The notes below the pieces were generated by a model that saw nothing but the letters and a program-made list of their open reading frames with translations, had not been told where the DNA came from and searched no databases. From assembly GCA_029931535.1 (NCBI GenBank), contig JAQPZY010001688.1:6193501-6257500 (forward strand): a stretch of 64,000 nt of DNA, read 5' to 3'. Within the stretch, counting starts at the first letter, position 1. Every line of letters begins with the position of its first letter. The DNA is from Margaritifera margaritifera (taxonomy: Eukaryota; Mollusca; Bivalvia; Unionida; Margaritiferidae). A program made the translations under genes and the position numbers. Below, piece after piece: positions 34,491 to 46,820 of the stretch.

Positions 34491-34649
34491 CTAAAGTCAG
34501 AGGTACACTGTACGCCAAGTGCCTCCTTACAAAACAGATGATGGCCATAGGTGCACTGGACTTTAAAAAAAGATAATAAAAATGATCAGTCTTTTTTGGG
34601 CATTAGTACTGAAAAATAAAACAATGGTAAAAATGTTATAGAGTAAATT

Positions 34650-34877
34650 TATATATTATTATCTGCCCTTAAAACTCACCTATTTCGACTGCAAGAATAA
34701 ACTTAAAGACTTAATGTTTCCTTACCTTAACTATTGTCAGCATGTTTTTGTTTTCTAGTTTCATGGTGTTTGTTTTTCGTAATCATATCATTATATATGT
34801 TTTTTTGTTTTTTCTTAGGTGTTATATAATGTTGTAAAGCGCTTAGAGCTTCTAAAGATTAGGCGCTATACAAAGTC

Positions 34878-34908
<31 letters not shown>

Positions 34909-34910
34909 GA
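34650..34910 (+). mobile_element. 3' end of a non-LTR retrotransposon with ATT-repeat tail
   Basis: CTTAAAACTCACCTATTTCG reads LKTHLF, the usual last codons of CR1/L2-type ORF2 proteins. The 3' UTR ends TTGTAAAGCGCTTAGAGCTT and AGGCGCTATACAAAGTCCTC, followed by (ATT)n at about 34881-34908. The GCGCT..AGCGCTATA stem and ATT tail are typical of these LINE ends. Only the last 260 bp are present. Confidence 0.75.
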
Positions 34911-35689
34911 TGAAGTACTTCTTCATATATTATAGCATTTGGTAATATAAATTATAGTGTACAGATGGACAGGAAACTGTTCAGCACCAGAGATATATGT
35001 CAATTCAGAACTCGTGGACAAAAAGGTATACAAGAAAAAATGAAAGATAAAAGTAAACCAGTGAGACAAAACATGACAAAGCATTACAAGAAAACAATGA
35101 TATAATAAAATTAAATACAGTACAGATAGAGGTATATTGCACCTGTATAAAACTATCATAGAAAGGAGTTGCTTGTATGTACTATACAATATTCTAGATT
35201 AGCTTTTAAATAAGTAATGATTTTAATGTATATTGTGTAGAGTCAATGGGCCTCATAACATAGATAAATTCACAACAATACCAATGTGCCACTACCTATA
35301 TTTTACAATGAGATTATCTGTTTCACAGAGGTCTTCTAGTCTTACAAAATAATATATCTCTGTATAGTAGCACAGTATTATATTTATATTTCAAGGATTA
35401 TAGATATCTACTTGCATGTTATCTATATGTCATCATGTATATAAAACCACTGTCAGTGTGTCTCTTGAAACTCACCTATATTTGTAAACCATACTTGGGC
35501 ATGAAGTCTCATGATTAGATGAACAGTTGAAAGCTGAAACAAATTTCCAAAATCCCCATATTTATTCTATACTGAAGCAAAATTTAATTTTTTCTGGACC
35601 AAACAAGGTTCATTAGCTGAAAATGTTCATGTGTGCATACTTAAGATTAGTTTTAGATCATGGTGTTGCAAAAACCACTTTTCCATCTT

Positions 35690-36395
35690 AACATATAGAT
35701 GTGTGTGGGAGCGCAGAGGCATCAGGCTACAAACAAGGTCTAGAAAGCCATTGTGTTGCTGACCCTGCTGTATGCATGCAAAACTTTGACAGTGCACAGA
35801 TGCCGTGCCAAGAAGCCAAACCATTTTCACTTGGGCTGTCTGAGAAAACTGATGAGGATAAGATGGCAGGACAGGGTCCCAGACACTGAGGTTCTCACCC
35901 AGGCAGGCATATAAAGCATCTACACTCTGCTAATGAAATCACAGATGAGATGGGCAAGCCGTGTCACCAGGATGTCAGAAGACCAACTACCAAAGAAGAT
36001 CTTCTGTGGCGAGCTGCAGGAGGGAAAGAGTTCTCAGGGTGGTCAGAAGAAATGCTTAAAAAATTCCCTCAAGTCATCATTGAAACACTTCAACATTGAC
36101 CCTGGGTCTTGGGAAGGTCTTGCACAAGATTGCTCCACCTGGTGCAGTCTTATCCATACTGGAGCTACAGACTTTGAACTGAGGAGAATTGCAGAGGCAG
36201 AAGCGCGAGCAACGTAAATCTCAGAACTGCAGCACATCCTCAGTTGATAAAGCAAACCCAAGCAGCATCTCCTGTCAAGTGTGCCACAGACAGTTCAGAG
36301 CACAAATTGGCCTGATCAGCCACTCACTTACTCACAGAAACCAAGCCAGTTAGTGATGTTATGGTCATCTTTGAACTTGAAGGACAAACAACAAC
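35690..36395 (+). mobile_element. 3' fragment of a second non-LTR retrotransposon (RT C-terminus with C2H2 finger)
   Basis: Frame 35933-36217 carries RWASRVTRMSEDQLPKKIF and GELQEGKSSQGGQKK, the C-terminal region of a common invertebrate endonuclease/RT protein. In another frame, Cys codons at 36273 and 36282 and His codons at 36321 and 36333 make a C2H2 finger (CQVC..F..L..H..H) ending at TAG 36351. The 3' UTR GACAAACAACAACAT closes the element. A frameshift separates the two parts and the 5' side is missing. Confidence 0.8.
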
Positions 36396-37266
36396 ATTTC
36401 CCTTGCATTAAAAAAAGAAATAATGATAAATTAATTTAATGGGTACTGGTTAGAGTTCAAACCTTCAAGACTACATGTTACCTACCAAACAAAAGGGACT
36501 AAAAAAAATGTGAGAAAAAAATTATTTGCCATGTATGATTCATTGTATTTAAAACTTAATTTCTAGTTTATTCCAAAATTGTATAAAATGAATAATTAAT
36601 ATAGTATTATTTCATTTTACTATCTAATTTGGCACAAGTTTTATGATAAGCAAATGCCTAAAGGAAAAACATTGATATAATAAGTATTTCAAAAAAGAAG
36701 AGAGAAGGCAGTACTATGTTTGTGTGAGTGTAAATGAAGCATATAACACAGTAATACTAGTTTAATATGGGAACAGACAAACCTGGTAACTCCCCTGATC
36801 CATGCAATGACGACACCAATCCCTATGTGACTTGCAAACGACTTTGAAACAAAACTTAAACACAGCAACTTCAACAATGACAACACCCCTAGTTTCTAAC
36901 TTTATTCACTTCATATTTTGAAATAATTGAATCTCGCATGACAATATAATAAGCCTTTATTTTTGTACCACCACTGTGCCTGAGTCATGCCCTATGGTGG
37001 TTGTTTCTTGAAGAGATTGGCTAAACATTCCTCACATTCTTGTATGACTTGTAAAGTAAACGGCACAATTACCATTTTTACAACCAGACTCATAGAGAAT
37101 TGGTTGATGCAGAAAATGGAAACATAAATGAGTGATATAAGATATAAACTCGTAAGTTGGATTAATCTGCAGCAATTTCTAAGTGTTTTATGGTAGTACT
37201 GTACCTTAAATACATAGTATCTCGTGGTCCATCACAAATAGCGTGTTCTACTTTTTTTTATTTTAG

Positions 37267-37378
37267 TGCTCATGGCCACTACTTTGCCTCAGCTGGACAT
37301 GATAGAACAGCCCGACTATGGTCCACAGACCACTACCAACCTCTCAGGATATTTGCTGGACATCTGGCTGATGTTGAT
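37267..37378 (+). CDS. TAF5: TAF5 exon: WD repeat 3, main part
   Basis: The acceptor is a T-rich tract ending TTTTAG at 37266 and the donor is GAT|GTGAGT. The first base completes the split Ser codon; then come 37 codons, including HGHYFASAGHDRTARLW and DHYQPLRIFAGHLADVD. DHYQPLRIFAGH is diagnostic of TAF5. This exon lies 16.9 kb from the previous one, and a 3.3-kb composite repeat begins only about 34 bp beyond its donor. Confidence 0.96.
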
Positions 37379-37654
37379 GTGAGTAGAATATATTCAAACC
37401 AGTTATGAAATTAGCTTGCTTCTACAAAGTAGAGGGCAGTTATTGTAGTACTCCCAGCATCAGCATTGGTGTCGGTGTCAGCTTTGTCATCCACACATAT
37501 AAAAGCATATACATGTGTACAGACTCACTGCATCCCAACCATTCTTCCTTCCTAGGTGCTAGACAACAGTTTGAAGTGGGTTTCATAGCACCTACCACAT
37601 GGTGAGGGAACTAAGGGGGCTAACTTTGTACAAGTACACTATTTGTACATTCTT

Positions 37655-37696
37655 GTATCTCTTTCTCTCTCACTCTCTCTCTCTCTCTCTCTCTCA

Positions 37697-37767
<71 letters not shown>
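37655..37767. repeat. CT then TA microsatellite
   Basis: A (CT)n stretch with CACTCTCTC interruptions is followed by an uninterrupted (TA)n of about 65 bp. A 79-codon frame crossing it is an artefact. Confidence 0.97.
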
Positions 37768-37770
<3 letters not shown>

Positions 37771-38631
37771 GTTTAACAACGCATCATCACAATCTTGGCT
37801 ATATAGTGTTGAAAGATTGGTTACATTTTTGCATTTAGGTCAGGTTTTTTTAGGGCTGTGTACATACAGTTATACTTGTAATCATGATACTGGTATACCT
37901 GTAATCATGGCAAGGTGATGCATCTTGTGAATACTACATCCTCATAAAAAGTAGGTTACTGTGACCCATATTTCATGCTTCACTGACTTTGGTTAAACTT
38001 GGTGTTTTTAAGTTTATTTCTCCAGCTCTGTTCATGCTAGAATCATCAAATTCATGATCATATTGAACACTGTTAGGACCGCAACCTTACAATAAAAGAA
38101 GGTCACTATGACCTACATTTACTGGTTTATGTTAAGTTTTGCATTTAGCTCTTGAGCACATAGGACTTTTGTACCATGTATACATACTGTTGTACCTAGA
38201 ATCATGAAACTAGGTGAAGAGATGCCTTTTGAGGTGTACTACACCCTCATCACAAAAGTAGGGCACTGTGACCTATGTTTCATGCTTCGCTGACTTTGGT
38301 TCAGTTTTGCTTTAAGTTGATTTCTCAAGAACTGTTGCATGTGCTAGAATCATCAACTAGATGATTGCATTCATCTCTATTAGTACCTCACTCTTACAAC
38401 AAAAGCTGATCACTGTGACCTACATTTCACATTTTGCTGGCTTAGGTTAAGTTTTTGCATTTAGCTCATGGCCATGTAGGCATTTTGCATACTCTCTACA
38501 TACTGTTATACTTAGAATCATGAAACTTGGTGACAGGATTGCATTTTGATGAGTATTATACTCTCATGTTAACATTTCTTTGACTTTGCTTACATTTTGT
38601 GTTTAAAGTTTATTTCTCAAATGCTATTCAT

Positions 38632-39448
38632 CAGGGTCCGCAGTGGACCTCAAAAACCTAGAAAACCTAAAATTTCATTTTGACCTAAGAAACCTAAAAG
38701 AGTAACAAAAGACTGAAGGAAACCTAAATATAAAAAAAACTAAAAATGTGAACAAATGATGAATGACTTTACCCCGACCCTACAAAAATACCTTTTTTGC
38801 ACATGGTTTTTCGTTAGGCTAGCCTAGCAGTCGAGAAAGTGTGCGAATTATGCAAATTAAAGATGTCTCGTCATTTTATTCTATCATTCATTTGATAGAC
38901 CCATAACAGTATATTGTTGTCGGATCATCAACAGCATTAGCATTGTGTTCACTTACATCTTTGTACAGTTCAAAGTCTGTTTGCTTCAACCTTTGTTCGG
39001 ATTAAGATTCGTTTACCAGAAGTGTTTCAGGGTGCGTTGACAGAGTAAAGGCCGTTTTGTCATGGTCTCCAACAACAACACGTCCATCGTAGTGTATCTC
39101 TGACATCAAGGAGGCTCACATGCCCCTTCTCTATGCATGGAGGTGGAACCTCCTTTTCTGGATGCCTCAGAAGTGATAACCCTCTGAGCCAGCCACATTC
39201 CTTGTAAAGCATTACATTCTGGGGAAGAAGAACGTATTAGCAGACAGTCTGTCCAAGTCTGGCAAAACAGTCCTCACAGAATGGTCTCTTCACTGCTCCA
39301 TAAGAGAGTCCCTTTTCTCTTTATGGGGATATTCAAATTTTTATTAAATGTTATGCTTACCATGGAGATAATCTTGTAACTGCTTTGTATCTTGAACCTC
39401 AAATTTTTTTTTACAACCTTTTAAAAGTTAATTTCACTTCTAACTCAG
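38632..39448. mobile_element. 817-bp DNA transposon with 6-bp target duplication, carrying DIRS-like RNase H sequence
   Basis: ATTCAT flanks it at 38626-38631 and 39449-39454. The left end is CAGGGTCCGCAGTGGACCTC and the right end TTCTAACTCAG. Full-length relative of 52574-54807, from which it differs mainly by lacking a nested hAT. The inner part at about 39050-39330 reads, with breaks, like the RNase H/C-terminal region of DIRS-type retroelements (a GG-x-HAPSLCMEVE stretch). The 6-bp duplication and CAGGGT end suggest a hAT-related non-autonomous element. Confidence 0.82.
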
Positions 39449-39973
39449 ATTCATGCTAGAATCATCAAACTTTATGACAGTATGCATCTCTATTAGTACC
39501 AAACCTTTTTACTGGCTTTGGTTAAGTTTTTGCACTTAGCTCATGACCACATGAGTTTTTTGGCATTATGTATGCATACCATCTTTCCTATAATCATGAA
39601 ACTTGGTGAGAGGATGCAGCTTGATAAATACTACACCCTTATTGTAAAAAGAGGTCTTTATTACCTAAATTTCATGCTTGATTGATTTTGTTGAAATCTT
39701 GTGTTTAAAGTTCATTTATTGGGTGCTGTTTATATTTGAATCATAAAAGTTGATAATTGGATACATCTCTACACCCTTATGACCAAAGAGGGTCACTGCG
39801 ATCCACATTTTATGCTTTACTAACATAGGTTAAGTGTTTGTATTTAGCTCATCAACTCATAAATATTTGCTTACTTTTCATATCACAGCCTACTCAGTAG
39901 GTCCTTTCTGACCAGATCAGATGGCAGCAGGAATAAATATGTTTACTGAATGGTAAACTTTCCATATTAATAA

Positions 39974-40209
39974 TTCCCCTTGGGGTTCGGGATGTAGAAT
40001 AGGCATAATGTGCACTCCTTCATGTCACAAGAGGTGACTAATGGAGGCAAGAACTGGTAGCACAGATGGTTAGCATTCCAGACTTGAGATTCAAATCCTA
40101 GCATCAGATCAGCCCATGTCAGTGACCATGGTGTGTCCTTGGGCATGTCACTTTACTCCAACAGCCTTGACACTAAATAACCTACTTGTGTTGCTGTGCT
40201 GTAAAACAT
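39974..40209 (+). mobile_element. tRNA-derived SINE with target duplication
   Basis: CATATTAATAA (39963-39973) and CATATTAATGA (40210-40220) flank it. The head has CTGGTAGCACAGATGGTTAG and the B box GATTCAAATCC. The tail shares GTGTGTCCTTGGGCA with the SINE at 1.5 kb. A 5' extension of about 70 bp precedes the tRNA-like head. Confidence 0.82.
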
Positions 40210-40779
40210 CATATTAATGACTATACATTATATATTGTGATAGATTACACTCAGCAGGTTAACTGGGTATTATACATATCAATGAATATGGGAATTAGAT
40301 GAGTGGATTGCATACATTTTATGAGAGGCCTCTGATGTAGTAGCTAATCAAGGTAATTACTGATGCATGAACTTTGACTATAATAGTGGTTATACTGGTT
40401 GTCACTCCAAGATTACTCAAAGAACAATGATCTGAAAAAAGAAAAGCAAAAATAATCTCGGGTTTTTATCAACTCGTTATATTGCTGCTACTTTTATGTC
40501 AGAGATAAGAATGTTCTTTTTCATCGTTTTATGTTTTTATGCATTGTAACGGGTCAACATTTTGTTGGTATGATCACTTCAGTAGGAATTTATTGTATGC
40601 ATGATAATTAATGTTTACTGCTGCTGCTGGAGAGTACTGAAAGCTTTGTAGAGGTAATCTTATGTAATTGATTACATTCTCATTTTTTATGCCCCTCCAC
40701 CCCCCCCCTCCCCAAAGACATGGGCATCTAAAATTTGGGTTGTCCATTCATGAGTATAGGTGTGCCTGGACCTCTTTTA

Positions 40780-41400
40780 TTGAAGTTTTCTCCCAGTACT
40801 TTTAGTTCAGTAAACCATGTACCAGATTCACTTCATATTTGGAATATAATATCATCACATACTCCCAATCTGTCAGTACCACTCCTTCTTCTGGGTGGGG
40901 CCATAGGGTCAGAAGTTATAATAAGGACACATTCTGTTTGTTTGTTTTTTAAAAATCCTGCACCTGTAGCTCAGTATCCCCATACTAGATTCACTTCATA
41001 TTTGGAATATAATATCATCACATAATCTCCCTCGCTTTTCCCCCAGGTTCTATCCTTGGGTGTGGCCATGTTGTCAACCTTTATAATAAGGACACATTTT
41101 GGCTAAAGTGTTGTTTATCATATATGTTTCCATAACTCCTTTACTAATTCATTTTATGTTTGGAATATATCACATAATACCTTTCTTTCAGTACAACTAC
41201 TGGCCTTGGGTGGGCTCATGGGGTCAAAATTATAATGGAGAAATTTTTTTAAAAAAGGTTTTGACTTGAGTTTTATTCAGCTTTTATATTTTCATAGCCC
41301 ATTACCAGTTCATTTCATGCTTGGAATATAATATCTCATACACTGATTCTCTCAATAAGACTCCTGCCCTGAAGGGGTCATGGGGTCAAAAATTATATTG
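40780..41400 (+). repeat. Tandem repeat of about 150 bp, four diverged units
   Basis: TTCACTTCATATTTGGAATA or close variants recur at about 40827, 40990, 41152 and 41310, each followed by a GGGTGGGGCCATAGGGTCA-type block and ATAATAAGGACACATT. Confidence 0.88.
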
Positions 41401-41499
41401 TGGACACATTTTTATACTCCTGCCACACTCTATATAGGTGGGGGTATATAGTAATCCTTGTGTCTGTCCATTATTCCATCCATTCATCTGTTCATCCTT

Positions 41500-41870
41500 C
41501 CATCCGGGTGTCGTTAGTGCTACTAGTCTGCAGTTTTAGATGGATTGCCATGAAACTTGATAAATATTACGGTCATCAAATGAAGATGCACATAGACAAA
41601 TCACTTTGCTCCTGCAATTTTGATTTGAGTTATTGCCTGTTTTGTCCTGTAGCTTAATGCAGTGTATGACACAATCTTGTTAGTATCACTAGTCACGCAG
41701 TTTTAGATGGATTGCCATGAAACATGGTAATTGTTATGTTAATCACCTGAGGGTGCACATAGTGACAAATCACTTTGCTCCCTTCATTTTTGTTAGAGTT
41801 ATTGCCTACTGTCTTGTAGCCTAATGCAGTGTACGACACAGTCTTGTTTGTTCAGCCACTCAGGCAGTTT
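41500..41870 (+). repeat. Tandem repeat of about 165 bp, two units
   Basis: CAGTTTTAGATGGATTGCCA occurs at about 41531 and 41698, each followed by TGAAAC..GGTAA/GATAA, AAATCACTTTGCTCC and CTGTAGC(T/C)TAATGCAGTGTA. Known simple dispersed repeats of this type end in promoter-like words; nothing more can be said. Confidence 0.85.
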
Positions 41871-41874
41871 TTAG

Positions 41875-43565
41875 CTCACCTGGCTGTATGGTCAAGTGAG
41901 CTTATGGTAACAGCCCTGCATCTGTTGTGTATCGTCTGTCATATGACCATCAACAATTGCTTGTTACCACTTTGGAGTTCATATTTTTGATCCGATTTTA
42001 ATCAAACTTGAAATATGGGTTTATATCATAAAAATCTAGGACATTTTCAATAATTAGTGAGATCCGCACACATTAATGAGGTGATCTTTCATCTGATTGG
42101 CTGAGCATTTTACCACTCTGGAGATTGTAATGCTGATCCAATTTTGTTCAAACTTGGAATATATTCTTATACATGTATCATGAAAATTTTGGTCAAGTTC
42201 AATAATGATCAAGATACATGCATAATAATGAGGTGAACTTGCATCTAAATGGATGTGCTTGTTACCACTCAGAAAGTCACATTGATCTGAGTTTGATCAG
42301 ACTTGGAATATGGGCTTATATCATTAAAATCTTGAATGGGTTCAATAATGAGAAAGACTCATGCATATTATGAGGTAATGTTGCATCTGATTGGCTGAAC
42401 TTATTTTGATCAGACTTGGAATATATGCTTATATCATCAAGGTCTTGGACAAGTTTGATCATGAGCAAGATCTTGCATCTGATTGGCTGAACTTGTTACC
42501 ACTCTGAAAGCCATAGTTTTGATCTTATTTTGATCAAACTTCCAATATAGGTTTGCATGATCAAGATCTTACATGATTTTGATTTTTTGAGGGCTCCATG
42601 CATATTAATGAGGTGTTCTTGCATCTCATTGGCTGAGGTTGTTACCACTGTTGAGACCATATTCTGATCCAGTTTTTATCAAACTTGGTAAATAGACTCA
42701 GATCAAGATCTTGGATGAGTACAGTTATGAGCAAGATCCATGTAGATTAGTGAGGTGATTTTGCATCTGATTGACTGATCTTGTCAACACTTTATTGACC
42801 CAATTTCTGATCCTATTTTTAATCAAATTTGGTAAAAAGGCCTATATCAACAAGATATATAATATGTTTTATTTAGAGAAAGCTTTATGCATATTAATGA
42901 GGTGATCTTGCATTATATTGGGTGAGCTTCTTATCACTTGAGAGACTGTATTGCTGACCAAATTTTAATCAACCGTGGTAAATAAGTTAATGTTGTCAAG
43001 TTGGATAATTTTTGTTATGAGCAATACCTATGCATATTTATGTGGTGGTCGTTCATTTGATTGAGTTTTGTGCCTCTCGAGAGACTATTTTTTATAGGAT
43101 TTTGATTAAACTTGGTAAATAGGCCTATTTTATCAAGATCTTGGTTGAATATTATTAGGAGTAAAATCCACACATACCAATGATGTGATCTTGCATCTGA
43201 TTGACTGAACTTGTCAAGACTGCTGCAACTATATTTCTCGTCAGATTTTGATCAAGCTTATTAAATAATCTTATGTTATCAAGGTGTTGGATGAGTTTAT
43301 TCTAAGCAAAATCTCTGCATTATAATGAGGTAATCTTGTATCTAATTGGCTAAGCTTGTTACCACTCTGGAGACCAAATTCTGATCTGATTTTGGTCCAC
43401 ATTGGTAGATAAGCTTATATATCATTGTCATAGGCAGGTTCTGTAATAAATGAGATCTGTGCACATCAATGAGATATCTTGCATCCGATTAGATGAGTTT
43501 GTTACCTCTCAAGATCTAGAGACTAAATGTCATCCAATTTTGATAAAACTTGGTAAATAGAATCA
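41875..43565 (+). repeat. Satellite-like tandem array, about eleven units of 140-150 bp
   Basis: Landmark CATCTGATTGGCTGA or variants follow TTAATGAGGTGAT words near 42090, 42240, 42375, 42480, 42615, 42755, 42910, 43050, 43195, 43335 and 43480, each with GATC..ATTTTGATCAAACTTGG upstream. The array opens with AGCTCACCTGGCTGTATGGT and CAAGTGAGCTTATGG, a terminal hairpin-like word also seen at the head of composite copy 3 (GCTCACCTG). Units are diverged; no coding. Confidence 0.9.
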
Positions 43566-44750
43566 CATGTATGCACAAATAGTTAAAGTATTGAAACATG
43601 TAGTCAACCAGCTGATCTCATTGCATCCATAACAGTTAATCCATAATAATTCCATCGCAAACATGCACAAAGAATCAAACATGTTAGCCATTTCAGAACA
43701 GATAATGATATGTCTGAATTCAGTGCCAAAAAATAATCCATAAAATAATGTAAGGAAAGATGAAAAATCATTTACATTTCAGTATGTATGCACGTATTGT
43801 ACATGTCAAGGCCATTATGTGGTGTCTGTATAATCATATGAATGTGAATATTGTACATAATTCTTTCGAGTACATCAGGAATAATTGTTAAGGAACAAAT
43901 GGAGTAATTTTTCTGTGGGAATGGACAAAGTTCTTGTATAGTTAAGAGGATACACATGCAAATATTTTTCTTCAGTTAACTGACTTGTTTGCCTATAGCA
44001 TGATATGGTACATAGCACGACGGTGTTCAGTGGACCACAATCATCGTGCTATAGCAGGGTTTCACAGTATCTTGTATGTAATTAGACTTTCTACAAGGGT
44101 CAAATATAAATGTGGATATTTTAGGACATTAAGATTTATATTTAGTTTTTACTGAAAAACTAACTTATATGTAGTAAAGTAAATTTTATTTATATATATA
44201 TATATTGGGTTTATTTTAAGCTCACATAGCAGAAAAGCCTTCTAAGCTTTCATTTTAGCATTGTGTTTATTTGTACATCATCTGTCGTGCATCATTCAAC
44301 ATATGTTATCTATCTGTCAGCATTGTCTTTATTTGCAGAAAGGATACAGCCAGTTATGACCATATTCATCAAGAAGCAGCATGGCATTGTGACCTTTCTA
44401 ATTTTAAGCAATTAATGCAACCCTGCCATGAAATATGGCCATGTTTAATTACTATTATAATAGAAAAAAATATCAAACAACTTATGAATCGTCTCAAAAC
44501 GATGGATAAATTTAGAGGAGATTTTACAGGATCATCCTGGCATTGATGTGCACAATAGTGCTGCTAATTAAGCCTTTCAGTTCAAACAAATTACATTAAT
44601 TCATGATTGAATATAAAAACAGAAGAAAACACTCACCTTACCATAACTTCTGCTCAAAAACTGTTAATTCACGGCATGAAGACTGTTCATGTTTGCAAAT
44701 TAATTATTTTCTAAAATGTGCACATTCTTATTGTATTACGTCTTTTATTT
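43565..44750. other. Intron sequence; one Tigger-like terminal remnant
   Basis: At about 44008-44070 TACATAGCACGACGGTGTTC and ATCGTGCTATAGCAGGGTTT match the right end of the Tigger-like element at 60240-60318. The matching left end was not found. A (TA)n tract lies at about 44190-44206. The rest is featureless. Confidence 0.6.
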
Positions 44751-44754
44751 TCAG

Positions 44755-44868
44755 TGTGTTCAATTTCACCCTAACAGTAACTATGTAGCAACAGGGTCAA
44801 GCGATAGACACATCCGATTGTGGGACATATTTACTGGCAACTGTGTGAGAGTCATGTCTGGGCACAAG
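44755..44868 (+). CDS. TAF5: TAF5 exon: WD repeat 4
   Basis: The acceptor is TTTTATTTTCAG and the donor is AAG|GTGGGC. It is exactly 38 codons in phase 0 at both ends: CVQFHPNSNYVATGSSD, HIRLWDIFTGN and a final MSGHK. FHPNSNYVATGS and the terminal GHK are highly conserved in TAF5. As a symmetric phase-0 cassette it could be skipped without a frameshift. Confidence 0.96.
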
Positions 44869-45493
44869 GTGGGCTTTTTAGTGTGTATATTTTTGTTCTT
44901 ATAACATGTCTTTGTTTAAAAAGCTAATGTTCATCACATTCCTGTCACTATTATTTTAAGGGAAAGTATCAGTTGGTGTAAACAATCTGTACAATTCTTG
45001 ATGATGATGGTTTTTCTCTCCAGACTGATATCTGCAGATTTCAGTAGGGATGCCACTGGTTTAGGCTGAGAGTAGTTGAGCTCCATCTAGCCACTAGGTT
45101 TAATATTTTGGTGATTTTTGTGTTAAAGGATGATTTTACGTAAATAAAACTTTTTCTGTTGAAAACTGTAATTCCTTTTGTAATGCATGATATGGAGTTT
45201 TGTATTCTTAAAGTCTAGGTCATGTACATTGCATTGTGTCATAATATAAAACTAATTCCCATTTCCTAATAGAATTATAATAAATAAAACACTGGCAAAA
45301 TTTATTATTGCAAATTTTTAGTGTCTAAAGTATACCAACACCGTTTTGTGAAAGTTTTTCTGCAGGATTTTCATCTGTTCCTCTCAAAGCGTTCAATCTT
45401 TTTATTTTGTTCAGCAATGTAAAGAGAATTTCTGACTGAAACATCTATCTGTCGGTCAATCTTTTTTCTACAGTCTTTCTATATTGATTTCAG

Positions 45494-45548
45494 GGAGCTG
45501 TTCACAGTCTTTGCTTTTCTCCAGATGGACGTTATTTAGCCTCCTCAG
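45494..45548 (+). CDS. TAF5: TAF5 exon: start of WD repeat 5
   Basis: The acceptor is TTGATTTCAG and the donor is CAG|GTATAG. The 55-bp exon reads GAVHSLCFSPDGRYLASS plus one base. It is separated from the previous exon by only 625 bp. The expected continuation of repeat 5 (a D-G-R-x-L-x-W-D type strand) was searched for by eye to position 64000 and not found, so this is the last exon in the window. Confidence 0.93.
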
Positions 45549-46039
45549 GTATAGTAAATTGAATCAGTTTTGTTACAAGAATTTGGTCAGGTCACTGTGA
45601 AGCAAACTATTTTTGAAGCATAAAGCAAACAGGGCAGCTGCACACATGACAGAGTTTATAACTCTTTAACAACTTTATTTTGAGAGAAATAAGCAGAAAG
45701 AGAGACTTGTGTTTGTATAAATTCACATTTTCTCTTGTGTTTAACACAAATCAAATCATATAGACTTTAACAGGGGCAATAGAATGTCATGTATTATGTC
45801 ACTGAATTTTACCTCAAGAGTGCTTATGCTTTACCCCTGGCAGCTTCAGCATCATCAGTATCGTCAACATTATCTGCACTTGGGTTAACGCAGGAGTAAA
45901 ATTTTGTTTTAATAGCAGTAATACATGCTATGATTGTGTTGCTATATCTTTTTCTAGTGATTGTCCCCAGTTCAAGGAGATTATTCCCTCAGGAATTTGT
46001 AATTTGGGGTTTAGAATAAAAAACAACATGATCTCTGTC

Positions 46040-46820
46040 TGTCATGACTTTAGGTCTTAAAATAATGTAAGAGAAAGTGAAACCAACATTGCAAGTAAAA
46101 TCAACAAGCAATTTATTTCTAGACAATTAAAGTGAAAATTCAAAAAGACACTTACAGTAACGTGAATTAAAGTCCAAATATTCCAATAATCCGAAGTGTC
46201 CTAATCACAAGTCCTAAATATAGAATATTCCGAATGAATTCCAGTACCCTTTAATGCCCTAATGTGCCAGTAGTCTTGTTCTGAAGTGTCAGTAGTATTG
46301 AATTGTCCTGATATGCCTGAATGATGTAATCCAGAATATCTTTGAATAAATTTACATAAATCCCAAAGTCAAGTATTAGTCCAATATGAGAATGAGCACT
46401 TTTAGTAATTCCAATGAATATTTCAAAGAAATAATTCATCTCTCTGAATTTCCTCAGATTTTTACAACTGTAACATCTGATTACTAAAATAAATTCCTTA
46501 ATAGACTGCTCTTAATAATATGAAGTTTAGCATAGGAATGAAATCTTGTTTACCAAACCTGTATAAATATAAGTCGCCTGACGGAATATTCTAGAATATG
46601 AGTAACTCGAATTAAAATTTCCTGTGGTGTACCTGACGTTTCTCACACAAGACATAGAAAATTCCAATCAAAGTACTAAATGCTATGTAAACAAGACTGA
46701 CCTTGAACTAAAACGCTGTAAAGAAGTTGTTTACAAAATGACTAAAGTACAACTTACCTCATGGACACATATTATAAATTCAATATACATAACAAGTCTG
46801 ATACTTTAGTCAACTTCCAA
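46040..46820 (-). mobile_element. Solo LTR, inverted relative to the copy at 29.6-30.3 kb
   Basis: Read on the - strand it matches the other LTR over its length (GTAAACAAGATTTCATTCCT, TTGAATTTTCACTTTAATTG) and ends at about 46040 in AAGACCTAAAGTC. No internal coding region is on either side. The short frame 46624-46809 corresponds to the frame at 29543-29812 on the opposite strand, because both lie in the LTR. Confidence 0.85.

Larger units (their letters stand above)
37412..40690 (+). mobile_element. Composite tandem-core repeat, copy 2
   Basis: It starts 34 bp past a TAF5 splice donor with CTTCTACAAAGTAGAGGGCA, has the head words AAAAGCATATACATGTGTAC and GTGGGTTTCATAGCACCTAC, core units from about 37830 to 39860, and the tail CCTACTCAGTAGGTCCTTTC through GATTGATTACATTCTC or similar near 40665-40690. 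It is interrupted by a microsatellite (37655-37767), a DNA transposon (38632-39448) and a SINE (39974-40209). Confidence 0.8.
6664..45548 (+). other. TAF5: TAF5 gene, internal portion (seven exons, both ends outside the window)
   Basis: The seven exons listed separately read as one continuous protein when spliced; phases are 2/1/1/2/0/0 at the six internal junctions and no stop occurs. TAF5 scaffolds TFIID in the nucleus: its WD40 propeller contacts the histone-fold TAFs 6 and 9. The product matches TAF5 rather than the SAGA-specific paralogue TAF5L because it has the LPSICFYT segment before the propeller, DDVLER before WD repeat 2 and DHYQPLRIFAGH in WD repeat 3. Introns inside the window measure 3455, 2422, 7311, 16929, 7376 and 625 bp; the next is longer than 18.4 kb. 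I found no exons for the N-terminal LisH and NTD2 domains upstream, and none for the last WD repeats downstream. Confidence 0.93.

Noticed and set aside
37599..37838. 79-codon frame with (SLSLS) and (IYIYIY) runs
   Set aside because: Translation of a CT/TA microsatellite.
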